From: CAYQDR01 sp964416315
GTDB lineage: Bacteria > Methylomirabilota > Methylomirabilia > Rokubacteriales > DASRDR01
NCBI GenBank assembly: GCA_964416315.1
Contig: CAYQDR010000100.1
Coordinates: 1-18,057 of the forward strand
Direction of reading: 5' to 3'
DNA length: 18,057 nt
Made by a program: the position numbers and the translations under genes. The notes under the pieces were generated by a model, which was not told where the DNA came from, searched no databases, and saw nothing but the letters and a program-made list of their open reading frames with translations. Numbering within the stretch: position 1 is the stretch's first letter; every line of letters starts with the position of its first letter. Positions 1 to 6,714 of the stretch are shown here, in pieces.

Positions 1-2
1 GG

Positions 3-2021
3 CCGCCCCCCGAACCGGCGCCCGCACCCGAGCCGGCGGCCGCGCGTCCCCCCGGCTCGACCGGCCTCGCCCGGCTCGAGGGGCTCCTCGGGGAGCGATG
101 GCTCAACCGGGTCGGGGCCCTCGTCCTGGTCGTCGGGGTGGGCTTCTTCCTCAAGTACGCCTTCGAGAACCGGTGGATCGGGCCGGCCGGCCGCGTCCTG
201 ATCGGGCTCCTCGCGGGCGTCGCCTTCCTCACGGTCGGGGAGCGGCTCCAGCGGGCTGCGTACCGCGTCCCGGCCCAGGGGCTCGCCGCGGCCGGGATCG
301 CCACGCTCTACCTCTCCGTCTACGCCGCCTGGGGCTTTTACGAGCTGATCCCCCGCTCGGCCGCGTTCGGCCTGCTGGTGCTGGTGACGGCCACCGGGAT
401 GGCCATCGCGATCCGTCACGACGCGCGGGTGATCGCCTTCCTCGCGACGCTGGGCGGCCTCCTCACGCCCGTGCTCCTCCGCGGGGAGTACGACGCCGCG
501 GTCGCGCTCTTCAGCTACCTCGCCGTCCTCGACGCGGGCGCCCTCGCCGCCGCGTGCTGGCGCCGCTGGCCGGAGGTGTCGCTCCTCGCCTTCGCCGGGA
601 CGCAGGCGCTCTACTGGGCGTGGTTCGACGAGTGGTACCGGCCCGAGAAGCTCGCCGTGGCGCTCCTCGGGCCGAGCGTGTTCTTCGTCCTGTTCGCGCT
701 GGCGGGGCCCGTCGAGGCCGCGCGCGGCGGCGGCCTCCGGTGGAGCGCGGCGCTCCTCGCGCTGGCGACCCCGGCCGCCTACTTCGTGGCGGCGCGCGGG
801 GTCCTCTGGCCGGAGTACCCGGGCGTGCTCGCCCTCCTCTGCCTCGGCCTCGCGACGGTCTACCTCGGCCTCGGGCGGTGGGCGATCCACGCCCTCCCGG
901 GCGCGCCGGACGTGGCGCTCCTCCACTTCGCGCTCGCGCTGGCGTTCCTCACGCTGACCTTCCCCGTCCAGCTCACCGAGCACACGACCGCGATCGCCTG
1001 GAGCGTCGAGGGCACGGCGCTCCTCTGGGGCGGGTTCCGGTTTGCGGCGCCGAGGCTCCGGGGGAGCGCGCTCGCCGTGCTCGGCCTGGCGGCGGTGCGC
1101 TGGCTCACGCTCCTCTGGCGTCCGGCGTGGCACGAGGGACGCTTCCTCGTGGACCACCCGCTCGCGCTCCCGACCGTCTTCGTCGTGGCCGCGTGCACGA
1201 TCGCCGCGTGGCTCTACCGGCGCCGCGAAGCGGACGCGGCCGGGTGGGAGGCGGCCGCGCGCCCGCTGCTCGTCCTGGCCGCCCTCGGCGGCGCGGCGCT
1301 CTTCCTGGGCGCCGAGGTCGCCGCCTACGGGCCCTTCCGGCGGGGGCTGCCGGCGGCGCACCGGCACGCCCTCGGCCTCCTCCCTTGGATCACCGCGGCG
1401 CTCCCGCTCCTCTGGCTCGCGCGGGAGGACCGGACGCGGATCCTCTTCGCCGCCACGACGGGGCTCCTCGCCCTCCTCGGGCTCGTGGCGACGACGACGC
1501 TCGCGGACGAGTGGCGGCGGCTCACGCCGGCGCTGCGCCCCGCCGCCCTGAACCCGCGCTTCGCCACGGGGCTCCTCATCGTCGCCCTCTACGCCCTCTA
1601 CGCGCGGCTCGCCCCGGAGCTGCCCTTCTCGGACGCGACGCGACGCCGGGCGCGCGCGCTCGGGAGCGCGGCCGCGGCGCTCTTCCTCCTCTGGCACCTC
1701 AGCACCGAGGTCAGCCTGCTCCCGCTCGCGGGCCTCGGCCGGGGCGAGGCCGACAAGGCCCGCAGCATGGGGCTGTCGCTCCTCTGGACCCTCTACGCGC
1801 TGGCCGCGATGGGCGTCGGCATGCGCTGGCACCTCACGGCCGTCCGCCTCGGCGCGCTCGGCCTCTTCGGCCTCACCGTGGCGAAGGTCTTCCTCGTGGA
1901 CCTCGCGGAGCTCGACGCCGTGTACCGGATCTTCTCGTTCCTGGTCCTGGGCGGCGTGCTCCTCCTCGCGTCCTTCCTCTACACGCGCTATCGCCGCGGA
2001 AGCGGCGGACTCGGAGCCTGA
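3..2021 (+). CDS. DUF2339 domain-containing integral membrane protein (5' end outside window)
   Basis: Polytopic inner-membrane protein of unknown function. The reading frame is open from the first bases of the window, so the true start lies upstream; about 672 residues are visible. The first 30 or so visible residues are a Pro/Ala/Glu-rich linker, as often precedes the membrane part in DUF2339 proteins. Then comes the family hallmark WLNRVGALVLVVGVGFFLKY, followed by FENRWIGPAGRV. The rest is a long run of hydrophobic segments rich in Leu, Ala and Val, separated by short Arg-rich loops, up to a final helix and the tail YTRYRRGSGGLGA. A GTG inside the first helix (138) is in frame but would cut the hallmark motif, so it is not the real start. 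No catalytic motif is visible. The family assignment is secure from the motif; the function is unknown. Confidence 0.88.
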   Translation, partial: PPPEPAPAPEPAAARPPGSTGLARLEGLLGERWLNRVGALVLVVGVGFFLKYAFENRWIGPAGRVLIGLLAGVAFLTVGERLQRAAYRVPAQGLAAAGIATLYLSVYAAWGFYELIPRSAAFGLLVLVTATGMAIAIRHDARVIAFLATLGGLLTPVLLRGEYDAAVALFSYLAVLDAGALAAACWRRWPEVSLLAFAGTQALYWAWFDEWYRPEKLAVALLGPSVFFVLFALAGPVEAARGGGLRWSAALLALATPAAYFVAARGVLWPEYPGVLALLCLGLATVYLGLGRWAIHALPGAPDVALLHFALALAFLTLTFPVQLTEHTTAIAWSVEGTALLWGGFRFAAPRLRGSALAVLGLAAVRWLTLLWRPAWHEGRFLVDHPLALPTVFVVAACTIAAWLYRRREADAAGWEAAARPLLVLAALGGAALFLGAEVAAYGPFRRGLPAAHRHALGLLPWITAALPLLWLAREDRTRILFAATTGLLALLGLVATTTLADEWRRLTPALRPAALNPRFATGLLIVALYALYARLAPELPFSDATRRRARALGSAAAALFLLWHLSTEVSLLPLAGLGRGEADKARSMGLSLLWTLYALAAMGVGMRWHLTAVRLGALGLFGLTVAKVFLVDLAELDAVYRIFSFLVLGGVLLLASFLYTRYRRGSGGLGA

Positions 2022-2024
2022 AGG

Positions 2025-2040
2025 GACGGCCCAGTCCGTC
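2025..2040 (+). terminator. Weak hairpin after the DUF2339 gene
   Basis: GACGG (2025-2029) and CCGTC (2036-2040) form a 5-bp stem with a 6-base loop, starting 3 bases after the stop codon. There is no T-run after it, so it is at best a weak or Rho-assisted terminator. It sits just before the promoter of the next operon. Confidence 0.25.
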
Positions 2041-2045
2041 ATAGC

Positions 2046-2074
2046 TTGACACCTGTAGTGTAGAGCGCTACAGT
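2046..2074 (+). promoter_or_regulatory. Toxin-antitoxin promoter with a palindromic operator
   Basis: A perfect -35 box TTGACA (2046-2051) is followed by a 17-base spacer and the -10-like hexamer TACAGT (2069-2074). Inside lies a perfect inverted repeat, CTGTAG (2053-2058) and CTACAG (2068-2073), with a 9-base centre. It fills the spacer and overlaps the -10 box. Transcription would begin about 7 bases downstream, at or next to the ATG at 2081, and there is no Shine-Dalgarno sequence, so the mRNA is probably leaderless. A palindrome here fits autorepression by the HTH antitoxin encoded next. The boxes are seen in the sequence; their use is inferred. Confidence 0.65.
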
Positions 2075-2080
2075 CGGCCC

Positions 2081-2383
2081 ATGGCTCGTCGAAACACGAG
2101 TGCCGCTGGCGAATCGATTCCCGTCGGGGCAGCGGAGATCGCGTCGCGACTCGGCGTCAGGCCGCAAACCGTCCATACGTGGCGTCAGCGACGGCTCATG
2201 CCAGAGCCGCGCTGGACCGTGTCCGGGCAGCCGGCATGGGACTGGGCCGAGATCGAGGCCTGGGCCCGGCGGACGGGACGACTCCGTGAGTCGGATGTTC
2301 ACGCGGCGCTCCTCCAACTCGAGGGCATGGGCTGGGAGGGCGATCTCGACGAGCTCCGGACCGACCGCGCCTCCCGGCGGTGA
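2081..2383 (+). CDS. Antitoxin with HTH DNA-binding domain and VapB-like C-terminal tail
   Basis: 100-residue protein, probably the antitoxin of a VapBC-like pair. Residues 15-40 (VGAAEIASRLGVRPQTVHTW) form a MerR/AlpA-like helix-turn-helix. Residues 51-66 (PAWDWAEIEAWARRTG) look like the following wing/helix of the same fold. The tail ALLQLEGMGWEGDLDELR (76-93) resembles the toxin-binding end of many VapB antitoxins. Its stop codon overlaps the GTG start of the PIN gene in the arrangement GTGA, so translation is coupled. The protein would bind DNA through the HTH, plausibly at the palindrome in its own promoter, and hold the PIN toxin with its tail. Many VapB proteins use ribbon-helix-helix or AbrB-like DNA-binding domains instead. 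Start: the ATG just after the promoter, with no Shine-Dalgarno. Confidence 0.75.
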   Translation: MARRNTSAAGESIPVGAAEIASRLGVRPQTVHTWRQRRLMPEPRWTVSGQPAWDWAEIEAWARRTGRLRESDVHAALLQLEGMGWEGDLDELRTDRASRR

Positions 2384-2637
2384 TTCTCGTCGACACGTCG
2401 GCCTGGATCGAGCTGCTCCGCGCCACGGGCCACCCTGCTCACCTCACCCTCCGCCATCATCTCCAGCGGCGCTCCCCAATCGCCACGACCGAGCCGGTCA
2501 TCATGGAGCTGCTCGCTGGAGCGAGGAGCCGGCGCGAGCACTCGAGACTGCGGGCGAGGCTGCTCGCGCTCCCCCGGCTCACGTTGCGAGGGCTGGTCGA
2601 CTTCGAGTCGGCAGCCGAGCTGTATCGCGCGTGCTAG
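2380..2637 (+). pseudogene. VapC-like PIN-domain ribonuclease toxin, C-terminally truncated
   Basis: PIN-domain toxins are Mg-dependent RNases. The N-terminal motif MILVDTSAWIELLR carries the first metal-binding Asp (D5). EPVIMELLAGAR (38-49) carries the second acidic residue (E43). FESAAELYRAC (75-85) matches the segment before the third acidic site. The protein then stops at residue 85, while relatives run to about 130. The region with the third and fourth acidic residues (typically D-x-x-I-A-A, then H/N-x-D-x-D-F) is missing. No continuation is seen in the other two frames before the next gene, so this looks like a deletion rather than a simple frameshift. The GTG start overlaps the antitoxin stop. 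It is probably inactive as an RNase, though a short product could still be made. Confidence 0.75.
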
Positions 2638-2674
2638 CGCTAGCCCGACCACCCCCGGGGGGTCACGACCGGTC
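2633..2674. repeat. Cluster of three palindromes at the broken end of the PIN gene
   Basis: Three dyads follow each other: GCTAGCGCTAGC (2633-2644, containing the toxin stop codon), GACC-A-CCCCC facing GGGGGGTC (2647-2664), and GACCGGTC (2667-2674). The middle one would make a strong GC hairpin. It lies between convergent genes (the toxin on + and the MR/MLE enzyme on -), so it may terminate transcription in both directions. There is no T-run. It could equally be a recombination scar linked to loss of the toxin 3' end. Confidence 0.45.
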
Positions 2675-2697
2675 GAACGGTAAGGAGAGGGGGAACG

Positions 2698-3846
2698 CTA
2701 CTCGGACGTGACCTCGCCGCGCCGGACGAGGTAGGGCGTGAAGGCGGCGGGGTCCACCTCGATGCCGAGCCCGGGGCCCTGCGGGACCTCGACCATGCCG
2801 TCCGGACCGAGGGCGGGGACGCCCCAGAGCTCCCGCAAAGGGTTCGGCGCCTGGTCGTACTCGAACCAGGGGTACGGCATCGGGGTGTGGCTGCGGTAGC
2901 CGGGGAGGACGGCGCAGAGCTGGAGGCTCGCGTAGAAGCTCACCGCCGCCCCCCAGACGTGCGGGACGATCGGCACGTCCCAGGCGGCGGCGAGCGCGGC
3001 GATGCGGGCGACCTCGGTGAACCCGCCCGCGATCGCGAGGTCCGGCTGCGCGGCGTCGAGCGCGCCGCGCTCGAAGAACGTCCGGAACGCGCGGATCCCG
3101 CCGAGGGCCTCCCCGCCCACGACCGCGAGGCCGAGCGCGCCGGCGACGTGGGCGTAGCCCTCGACGTCGTCGGGTGCCACCGGCTCCTCGAGCCACGCAA
3201 AGGCCTCCGCCTCGAGCTGGCGCCCGGTCTCGATCGCCGGGCGCGTCGTGTAGCCCTGGTTGGCGTCGGCGAGCAGGATCACGTCGGGGCCGACGACCTT
3301 CCGCACGGCATTGGCGGCGCGGCCGTCGGCGTCCGGGTCCACGCCGATCTTCAGCTTCATCGCGCGGAAGCCGGGACCCAGGATCCGCTCGGCTTCGCGG
3401 CGGTACGCGCGATAGGGATCGCGGCCCGGCTTGAGGTAGGGGCCCCCCGCGTACGCCGGCACGCGCGTCCGCACCGGACCGCCGAGGAGGCGCGCGATCG
3501 GCTGGCCGAGCGCGCGGCCCCGGAGGTCCCAGAGGGCCATGTCCACGGCCGAGAGCGCCATCAGGCCCGGCCCCTGGCGCTCGTAGCCCAGCCGGGCGTG
3601 CATCGCGCCCCAGAGGCGTTGGTACTCGAACGGGTCCTGGCCGAAGAGGACCGGGGCGAGGGCCGCCTCGATGATCGTCCAGGCGGCCGCCGGCGAGTGC
3701 CAGGTCTCCCCCCAGCCCGACACCCCCTCGTCCGTGCGCACCTCGACGAGGAGCGCGCCCCGGCGGTCGAAGAACTCGCGCGCGTTCCCGAGCGGCTCGG
3801 GGAGGCGGCACTCGAGGAGGTGGAGGCCCAGGCGCGTGATCTTCAT
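2698..3846 (-). CDS. Mandelate racemase/muconate lactonizing enzyme family protein (enolase superfamily)
   Basis: 382-residue cytoplasmic enzyme, full length for the family. The N-terminal capping domain (about 1-125) contains SAVDMALWDLRGRALGQP (99-116). The barrel carries the catalytic set: the KxK motif MKLKIG (K164, K166); metal ligands D194 (LADANQGY), E220 (LEEPV) and E246 (GGEALGG); and D268 (QPDLAIAGG) with H296 (VPHVWG), the Asp-His pair of the mandelate-racemase subgroup. It should abstract a proton alpha to a carboxylate, most likely as a sugar-acid dehydratase or a racemase; the substrate cannot be read from the sequence. The start ATG has no clear Shine-Dalgarno. It follows the stop of an ATPase remnant by 4 bases, suggesting the gene was once translated by coupling. 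Family secure, substrate unknown. Confidence 0.9.
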   Translation of the reverse strand: MKITRLGLHLLECRLPEPLGNAREFFDRRGALLVEVRTDEGVSGWGETWHSPAAAWTIIEAALAPVLFGQDPFEYQRLWGAMHARLGYERQGPGLMALSAVDMALWDLRGRALGQPIARLLGGPVRTRVPAYAGGPYLKPGRDPYRAYRREAERILGPGFRAMKLKIGVDPDADGRAANAVRKVVGPDVILLADANQGYTTRPAIETGRQLEAEAFAWLEEPVAPDDVEGYAHVAGALGLAVVGGEALGGIRAFRTFFERGALDAAQPDLAIAGGFTEVARIAALAAAWDVPIVPHVWGAAVSFYASLQLCAVLPGYRSHTPMPYPWFEYDQAPNPLRELWGVPALGPDGMVEVPQGPGLGIEVDPAAFTPYLVRRGEVTSE

Positions 3847-3850
3847 CGGT

Positions 3851-3949
3851 TCAGATGGCCCGCAGGCGCCCCTCCGCGCGCTTGAGCAGCACGGCGTTGG
3901 TGGCCACGATGATCGACGAGGCGGACATCACCCATGACCCGGCTCCTCG
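3851..3949 (-). pseudogene. C-terminal stub of a heavy-metal P1B-type ATPase
   Basis: Read on the minus strand, the frame ending in TGA at 3851-3853 encodes MSASSIIVATNAVLLKR followed by AEGRLRAI. This matches the last transmembrane helix and tail of metal-exporting P1B-ATPases, where a motif of the form M-S/A-x-S-S/T-I-I/V-V-x-x-N-A closes the protein. Upstream the frame runs only seven more codons to an in-frame stop (3950-3952). The rest of the gene, some 700 residues, is absent. The bases from there to the MOSC gene contain no ATPase sequence. The stub ends 4 bases before the ATG of the MR/MLE gene, the spacing of an operon that lost its first gene. Confidence 0.65.
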
Positions 3950-4072
3950 TCACCCAACATCTCGCGCCGCGGACGCCGCGTCAATCCCCGAGACCCCGAC
4001 GAGCATCGCCGCCGCCAGGCCGGCCGTCGGCAGGCCGAGCCGGACGCCGATCCGGTAGGTGGCGACGTAGCT

Positions 4073-4108
4073 CTCTCCCTCCCCGGGAGGGAGAGGGTCG
4101 GGTGCGAG
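4073..4108. repeat. REP-like palindromic element, copy 1
   Basis: CTCTCCCTCCC (4073-4083) and GGGAGGGAGAG (4085-4095) form a perfect 11-bp inverted repeat around one C, followed by GGTCGGGTGCGAG (4096-4108). Read on the minus strand it becomes CTCGCACCCGACCCTCTCCC plus the palindrome. The same plan is seen in the copy at 6674-6710, in the opposite orientation. Elements of this type, an intergenic CCCTCTCCC/GGGAGAGGG hairpin with a CACCC-rich arm, recur in many GC-rich genomes. It lies about 30 bases upstream of the MOSC gene. Confidence 0.6.
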
Positions 4109-4137
4109 TGGTATCATGGCCCGAGCGGAGGTGCGTC

Positions 4138-4608
4138 ATGTGGGAGGGGAGCGTCGTCTCGATCCAGATCGCGCATGATGCCGCGGGGCCCATGGTCCGG
4201 CTCGCCGAGGTCGAAGCCGTCGCGGGCAAGGGCCTGGCGGGGGACCGGTACTTCCACAAGGGCGGGACCTGGTCCGAGCGACCGGGCTCGGGCCGCCAGG
4301 TGACGCTGATCGAGGCGGAGTCGCTCGAGGCCCTCGCCCGCGAGTCGGGCCTCGAGCTCGACCTCGCCGCCAGCCGGCGGAACATCACGACCCGCGGCGT
4401 GCCCCTCAGCCACCTCGTGGGCCGGCGCTTCCGGATCGGCGAGATCGTCGTCGAGGGCACGCGGCTCTGCGAGCCCTGTGAGCACCTCGAGCGGCTGACG
4501 AAGCCGGGCGTGCTGAAGGCGCTCGTCCACCGCGCCGGCCTCCGCGCCGACATCGTCACCGGCGGCACGCTCCGCGTCGGCGACCCGATCCGTCCGGAAT
4601 CCACCTGA
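4138..4608 (+). CDS. MOSC domain-containing protein
   Basis: 156-residue stand-alone MOSC (molybdenum cofactor sulfurase C-terminal) domain. In other family members this domain handles sulfur carried on a cysteine or binds molybdenum cofactor. Visible landmarks are the N-terminal strand SVVSIQIA, the conserved GKGLAGDRYF (30-39), a QVTLIEAESLE strand-helix, RRNITTRGV (80-88), and LCEPCEHLE (110-118) with the invariant-type Cys, here C111 or C114. The start is the ATG at 4138, preceded by GGAGG (4127-4131) at 6 bases. Reading further upstream in frame would run into the REP-like repeat, so longer starts are unlikely. It stands alone on the plus strand. Its partner enzyme is not evident here. 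Confidence 0.88.
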   Translation: MWEGSVVSIQIAHDAAGPMVRLAEVEAVAGKGLAGDRYFHKGGTWSERPGSGRQVTLIEAESLEALARESGLELDLAASRRNITTRGVPLSHLVGRRFRIGEIVVEGTRLCEPCEHLERLTKPGVLKALVHRAGLRADIVTGGTLRVGDPIRPEST

Positions 4609-4637
4609 GGGACTGCCACCCAAGGACTCCGGGCCGA

Positions 4638-4657
4638 CCCGATTCTTTCGGATCGGG
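4638..4657 (+). terminator. Hairpin after the MOSC gene
   Basis: CCCGAT (4638-4643) and ATCGGG (4652-4657) make a 6-bp stem with an 8-base loop, 30 bases after the MOSC stop. No T-run follows, so termination would need Rho or the next hairpin. Confidence 0.35.
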
Positions 4658-4669
4658 GCTAGCAACCCT

Positions 4670-4696
4670 CGGAGGGGGGCTTCGCCCCGCCTTCCG
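4670..4696 (+). terminator. Strong GC hairpin in the MOSC-lipoprotein gap
   Basis: CGGAGG plus GGGGC (4670-4680) pairs with GCCCC, CC, T and CCG (4684-4696) around a TTC loop, with single bulged bases at 4689 and 4693. It is a long stable stem with no T-run. It may end the MOSC transcript or be part of a dispersed intergenic repeat; only one copy is seen in this window. Confidence 0.35.
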
Positions 4697-4773
4697 AACC
4701 ACCTCGGCGCTTTCCCCTGCCGGCGTTTGCCCCAACCCCGGCGACTGCTCACCCACCCGGAAACCCCCGAGCG

Positions 4774-4794
4774 AATCGTAAGTCACGATTTTTT
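4774..4794 (+). terminator. Possible Rho-independent terminator
   Basis: AATCGT (4774-4779), a 5-base loop and ACGATT (4785-4790) form a 6-bp hairpin whose 3' arm runs straight into TTTT, giving six T in a row. Such a T-tract is rare in this GC-rich window. The stem is AT-rich and therefore weak. The rest of the gap (4609-4883) shows no coding sequence, only the hairpins listed and the ribosome-binding site of the lipoprotein gene. Confidence 0.4.
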
Positions 4795-4883
4795 CGGTCC
4801 TGCAGTGTTGGCCCGCGCGTTGCCCTTCGTAGGGGTGCCGGCCCCGCAAGAGGCCGGGACTCTGAGACCCACGGAGGTGGGGT

Positions 4884-5714
4884 ATGAAGGCATACGTGCG
4901 CCGAAGCGTGAGCGTCCTGCTGGTCGCCACCCTGCTGCTCGCGGGGTGCGCGACCCCCTACAACGGCAGGCTCGCCGCGGAGACGTTCGGGCGGGGGCTG
5001 ATGAACCTCATCCTCTCGCCCCTGATGATCGCCGCGGGGCTCGCCCAGGGGCTGGCGTTCCTCCCCTACACGATCGGGACCGGACTGGCGGAGCTGAACC
5101 GGGGGCTCCTCCAGGCCCAGGCGGTGTCGCTGGACGACTCCTACAAGGCGACGTTCGGCGTGGCCACGACCGACCCGCGCGTGAATCCGAAGTCCGGCGA
5201 AGTCCGCGGGCAGGAAGGCCTCTACGGCCGGTACCGGCCGGAGGCGATCTTCGAGGCCAACCGCGCGTTCCAGCGTCTCCTGGTCTCCCAGGGGATGCCG
5301 GACGAACAGGCCCGAAACTACGTGCTCACCGGCAACTACCGGTACGCGTGGAGCCGGGGGCAGATCCTGCTCGCCGTGGTGTACCGGCATCCGGGCAATC
5401 AGCCATTCCGGGTGTCGGCGAAGCAGACGGGCATCGTCACGACGTTTCGGCCGGACCAGCGGGGCTGGCACGAACCCTACGCGCGCGACGCCCAGGGCCA
5501 GGTCATCGACGAGGTCATCGACTGGGCCGCGCTCGAGTACGTGCTCCTGCGCCAGGACAAGATCGTGGCGACGCTGATGGTCATCGCGGTCGAGGCCGTC
5601 AAGTCCGGCAAGCGCTCACCGGACTACTGGCAGGCGGAGCGGCGCTGGATGGCCGGGGAGACCACCGAGGTCATGCGGGAGTCGATGGCGAAGGTGAACC
5701 TGCCGACGTCCTGA
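4884..5714 (+). CDS. Uncharacterised lipoprotein
   Basis: 276 residues. The N-terminus is a type II signal peptide: KAYVRR, a hydrophobic stretch SVSVLLVATLLLA, and the lipobox LAGC with the acylated Cys at 22. The protein is thus exported and anchored to a membrane, probably the outer membrane, since no Asp follows the Cys. A second hydrophobic stretch follows at about 40-70 (LMNLILSPLMIAAGLAQGLA and on). The remainder is soluble, with QEGLYGRYRPEAIFEANRAF and VIDWAALEYVLLRQDKIVAT as its most distinctive parts. I do not recognise the family. The start is supported by GGAGGTGG (4873-4880) just upstream of the ATG. It stands alone and converges on the minus-strand cyclase gene, 4 bases away. 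Confidence 0.85.
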   Translation: MKAYVRRSVSVLLVATLLLAGCATPYNGRLAAETFGRGLMNLILSPLMIAAGLAQGLAFLPYTIGTGLAELNRGLLQAQAVSLDDSYKATFGVATTDPRVNPKSGEVRGQEGLYGRYRPEAIFEANRAFQRLLVSQGMPDEQARNYVLTGNYRYAWSRGQILLAVVYRHPGNQPFRVSAKQTGIVTTFRPDQRGWHEPYARDAQGQVIDEVIDWAALEYVLLRQDKIVATLMVIAVEAVKSGKRSPDYWQAERRWMAGETTEVMRESMAKVNLPTS

Positions 5715-5718
5715 CCCG

Positions 5719-6669
5719 TCAGAACACGGCGATCGGGTTGACGGGCGAGCCCGTCACGTTGCGGAGGCGGAGCGGGGCCACGGTGAGGAGGAACTCCCAC
5801 CGGCTCCGCTCCGCGCACGCGCGCGCGACCTCCTCCAGGTTCATGTTGTCGATGAGCCAGAGCCCCAGGCCGACCAGCGCCACGATGTGGAAGGGGTGGC
5901 CCATCCCGGGATACGGGGTCGGCGTCACGTCGTTGTGGGTGTCGCTCCCCCACAAGGCGACGCCGCGCTCGCGGAGCCACGGGGCGAGCGCCGCGTGCGG
6001 CCCGGGCGAGCCGTCCCGCCCGGGGTTCACCGGCCCCTCGGCGAGCCGCCGCGCGTAGTAGCCGGTCCGGACGAGCAGGATGTCCCCCGGCTCCACCCGG
6101 ACGCCCTGCGCGCGCTCGGCGGCCTCGAGGTCGGCCGGCATCACGCCCTCGCCCCGCTCCAGCCAGCGGACGCCCCGAGTCCGCGCCACGTCGAGAAGCA
6201 CGCCGCGGCTCACGACGCCGGCGTGGAGCAGCTCGACCGCCTCGACCGTCGCCCCCTCGCGCGCGGTGATCAGGTTGCAGGAGCGCCCGTTGTAGATCTT
6301 TCCCTCCCAGAAGAAGTGGGCGAGGGAGTCCACGTGGGTGATCGTGTAGCCGTGGAACACCATCCCGATGAACTCGCCCGCGCCCCGCCGCTGGAGGAGG
6401 CGCTCCGGCGGCGCGGTGTCGCGCCCCTCGCCCGAGTCCACCATGAAGCGCATCACCTGGAAGGTCGTGTCCGCCGTGATGTCCGTCACGACGGGCCGGG
6501 CGCAGGTCACGCTCACCCCGTCGCGGACGAGCCGGGCGGCGGCCTGGCGCTTCGCGGGGGTGATGAGATTGATGGTCCCGAGCTGGTCGTCCGCGCCCCA
6601 CCGCCCCCAGTTGGAGCAGGTCTTCAGGTAGCCGATGACCTCCGCCTCGGTCGGCACGCTGGTGGGCAT
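5719..6669 (-). CDS. Cyclase family protein (kynurenine formamidase-like metal hydrolase)
   Basis: 316 residues from the preferred ATG at 6669. The fold is that of the cyclase/kynurenine formamidase family (PF04199), cytoplasmic metal-dependent hydrolases. The signature H-x-x-x-x-x-H-x-D-x-x-x-H is visible in HGYTITHVDSLAHFFW, with metal ligands H112, D114 and H118. DQLGTINLITPAKR near the N-terminus, GDILLVRTGYYAR and GSDTHNDVTPTPY are further conserved segments. The substrate cannot be told from the sequence; relatives open amide or lactone bonds. A GTG at 6681 would add four residues (MRGT), but GAGGGGG at 6674-6680 (minus strand) is a good ribosome-binding site for the ATG. That site lies inside the REP-like repeat. 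It is downstream of ettA on the same strand and probably co-transcribed. Confidence 0.88.
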   Translation of the reverse strand: MPTSVPTEAEVIGYLKTCSNWGRWGADDQLGTINLITPAKRQAAARLVRDGVSVTCARPVVTDITADTTFQVMRFMVDSGEGRDTAPPERLLQRRGAGEFIGMVFHGYTITHVDSLAHFFWEGKIYNGRSCNLITAREGATVEAVELLHAGVVSRGVLLDVARTRGVRWLERGEGVMPADLEAAERAQGVRVEPGDILLVRTGYYARRLAEGPVNPGRDGSPGPHAALAPWLRERGVALWGSDTHNDVTPTPYPGMGHPFHIVALVGLGLWLIDNMNLEEVARACAERSRWEFLLTVAPLRLRNVTGSPVNPIAVF

Positions 6670-6673
6670 GGTC

Positions 6674-6710
6674 CCCCTCACCCTCGCCCTCTCCCCCCGG
6701 GGGGAGAGGG
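6674..6710. repeat. REP-like palindromic element, copy 2
   Basis: CCCTCTCCCCCC (6687-6698) and GGGGGGAGAGGG (6699-6710) form a perfect 24-base palindrome, preceded by CCCTCACCCTCG (6675-6686). It fills nearly the whole gap between ettA and the cyclase gene. Its left end supplies the cyclase ribosome-binding site. Copy 1 (4073-4108) is related but inverted. Confidence 0.65.
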
Positions 6711-6714
6711 AATC

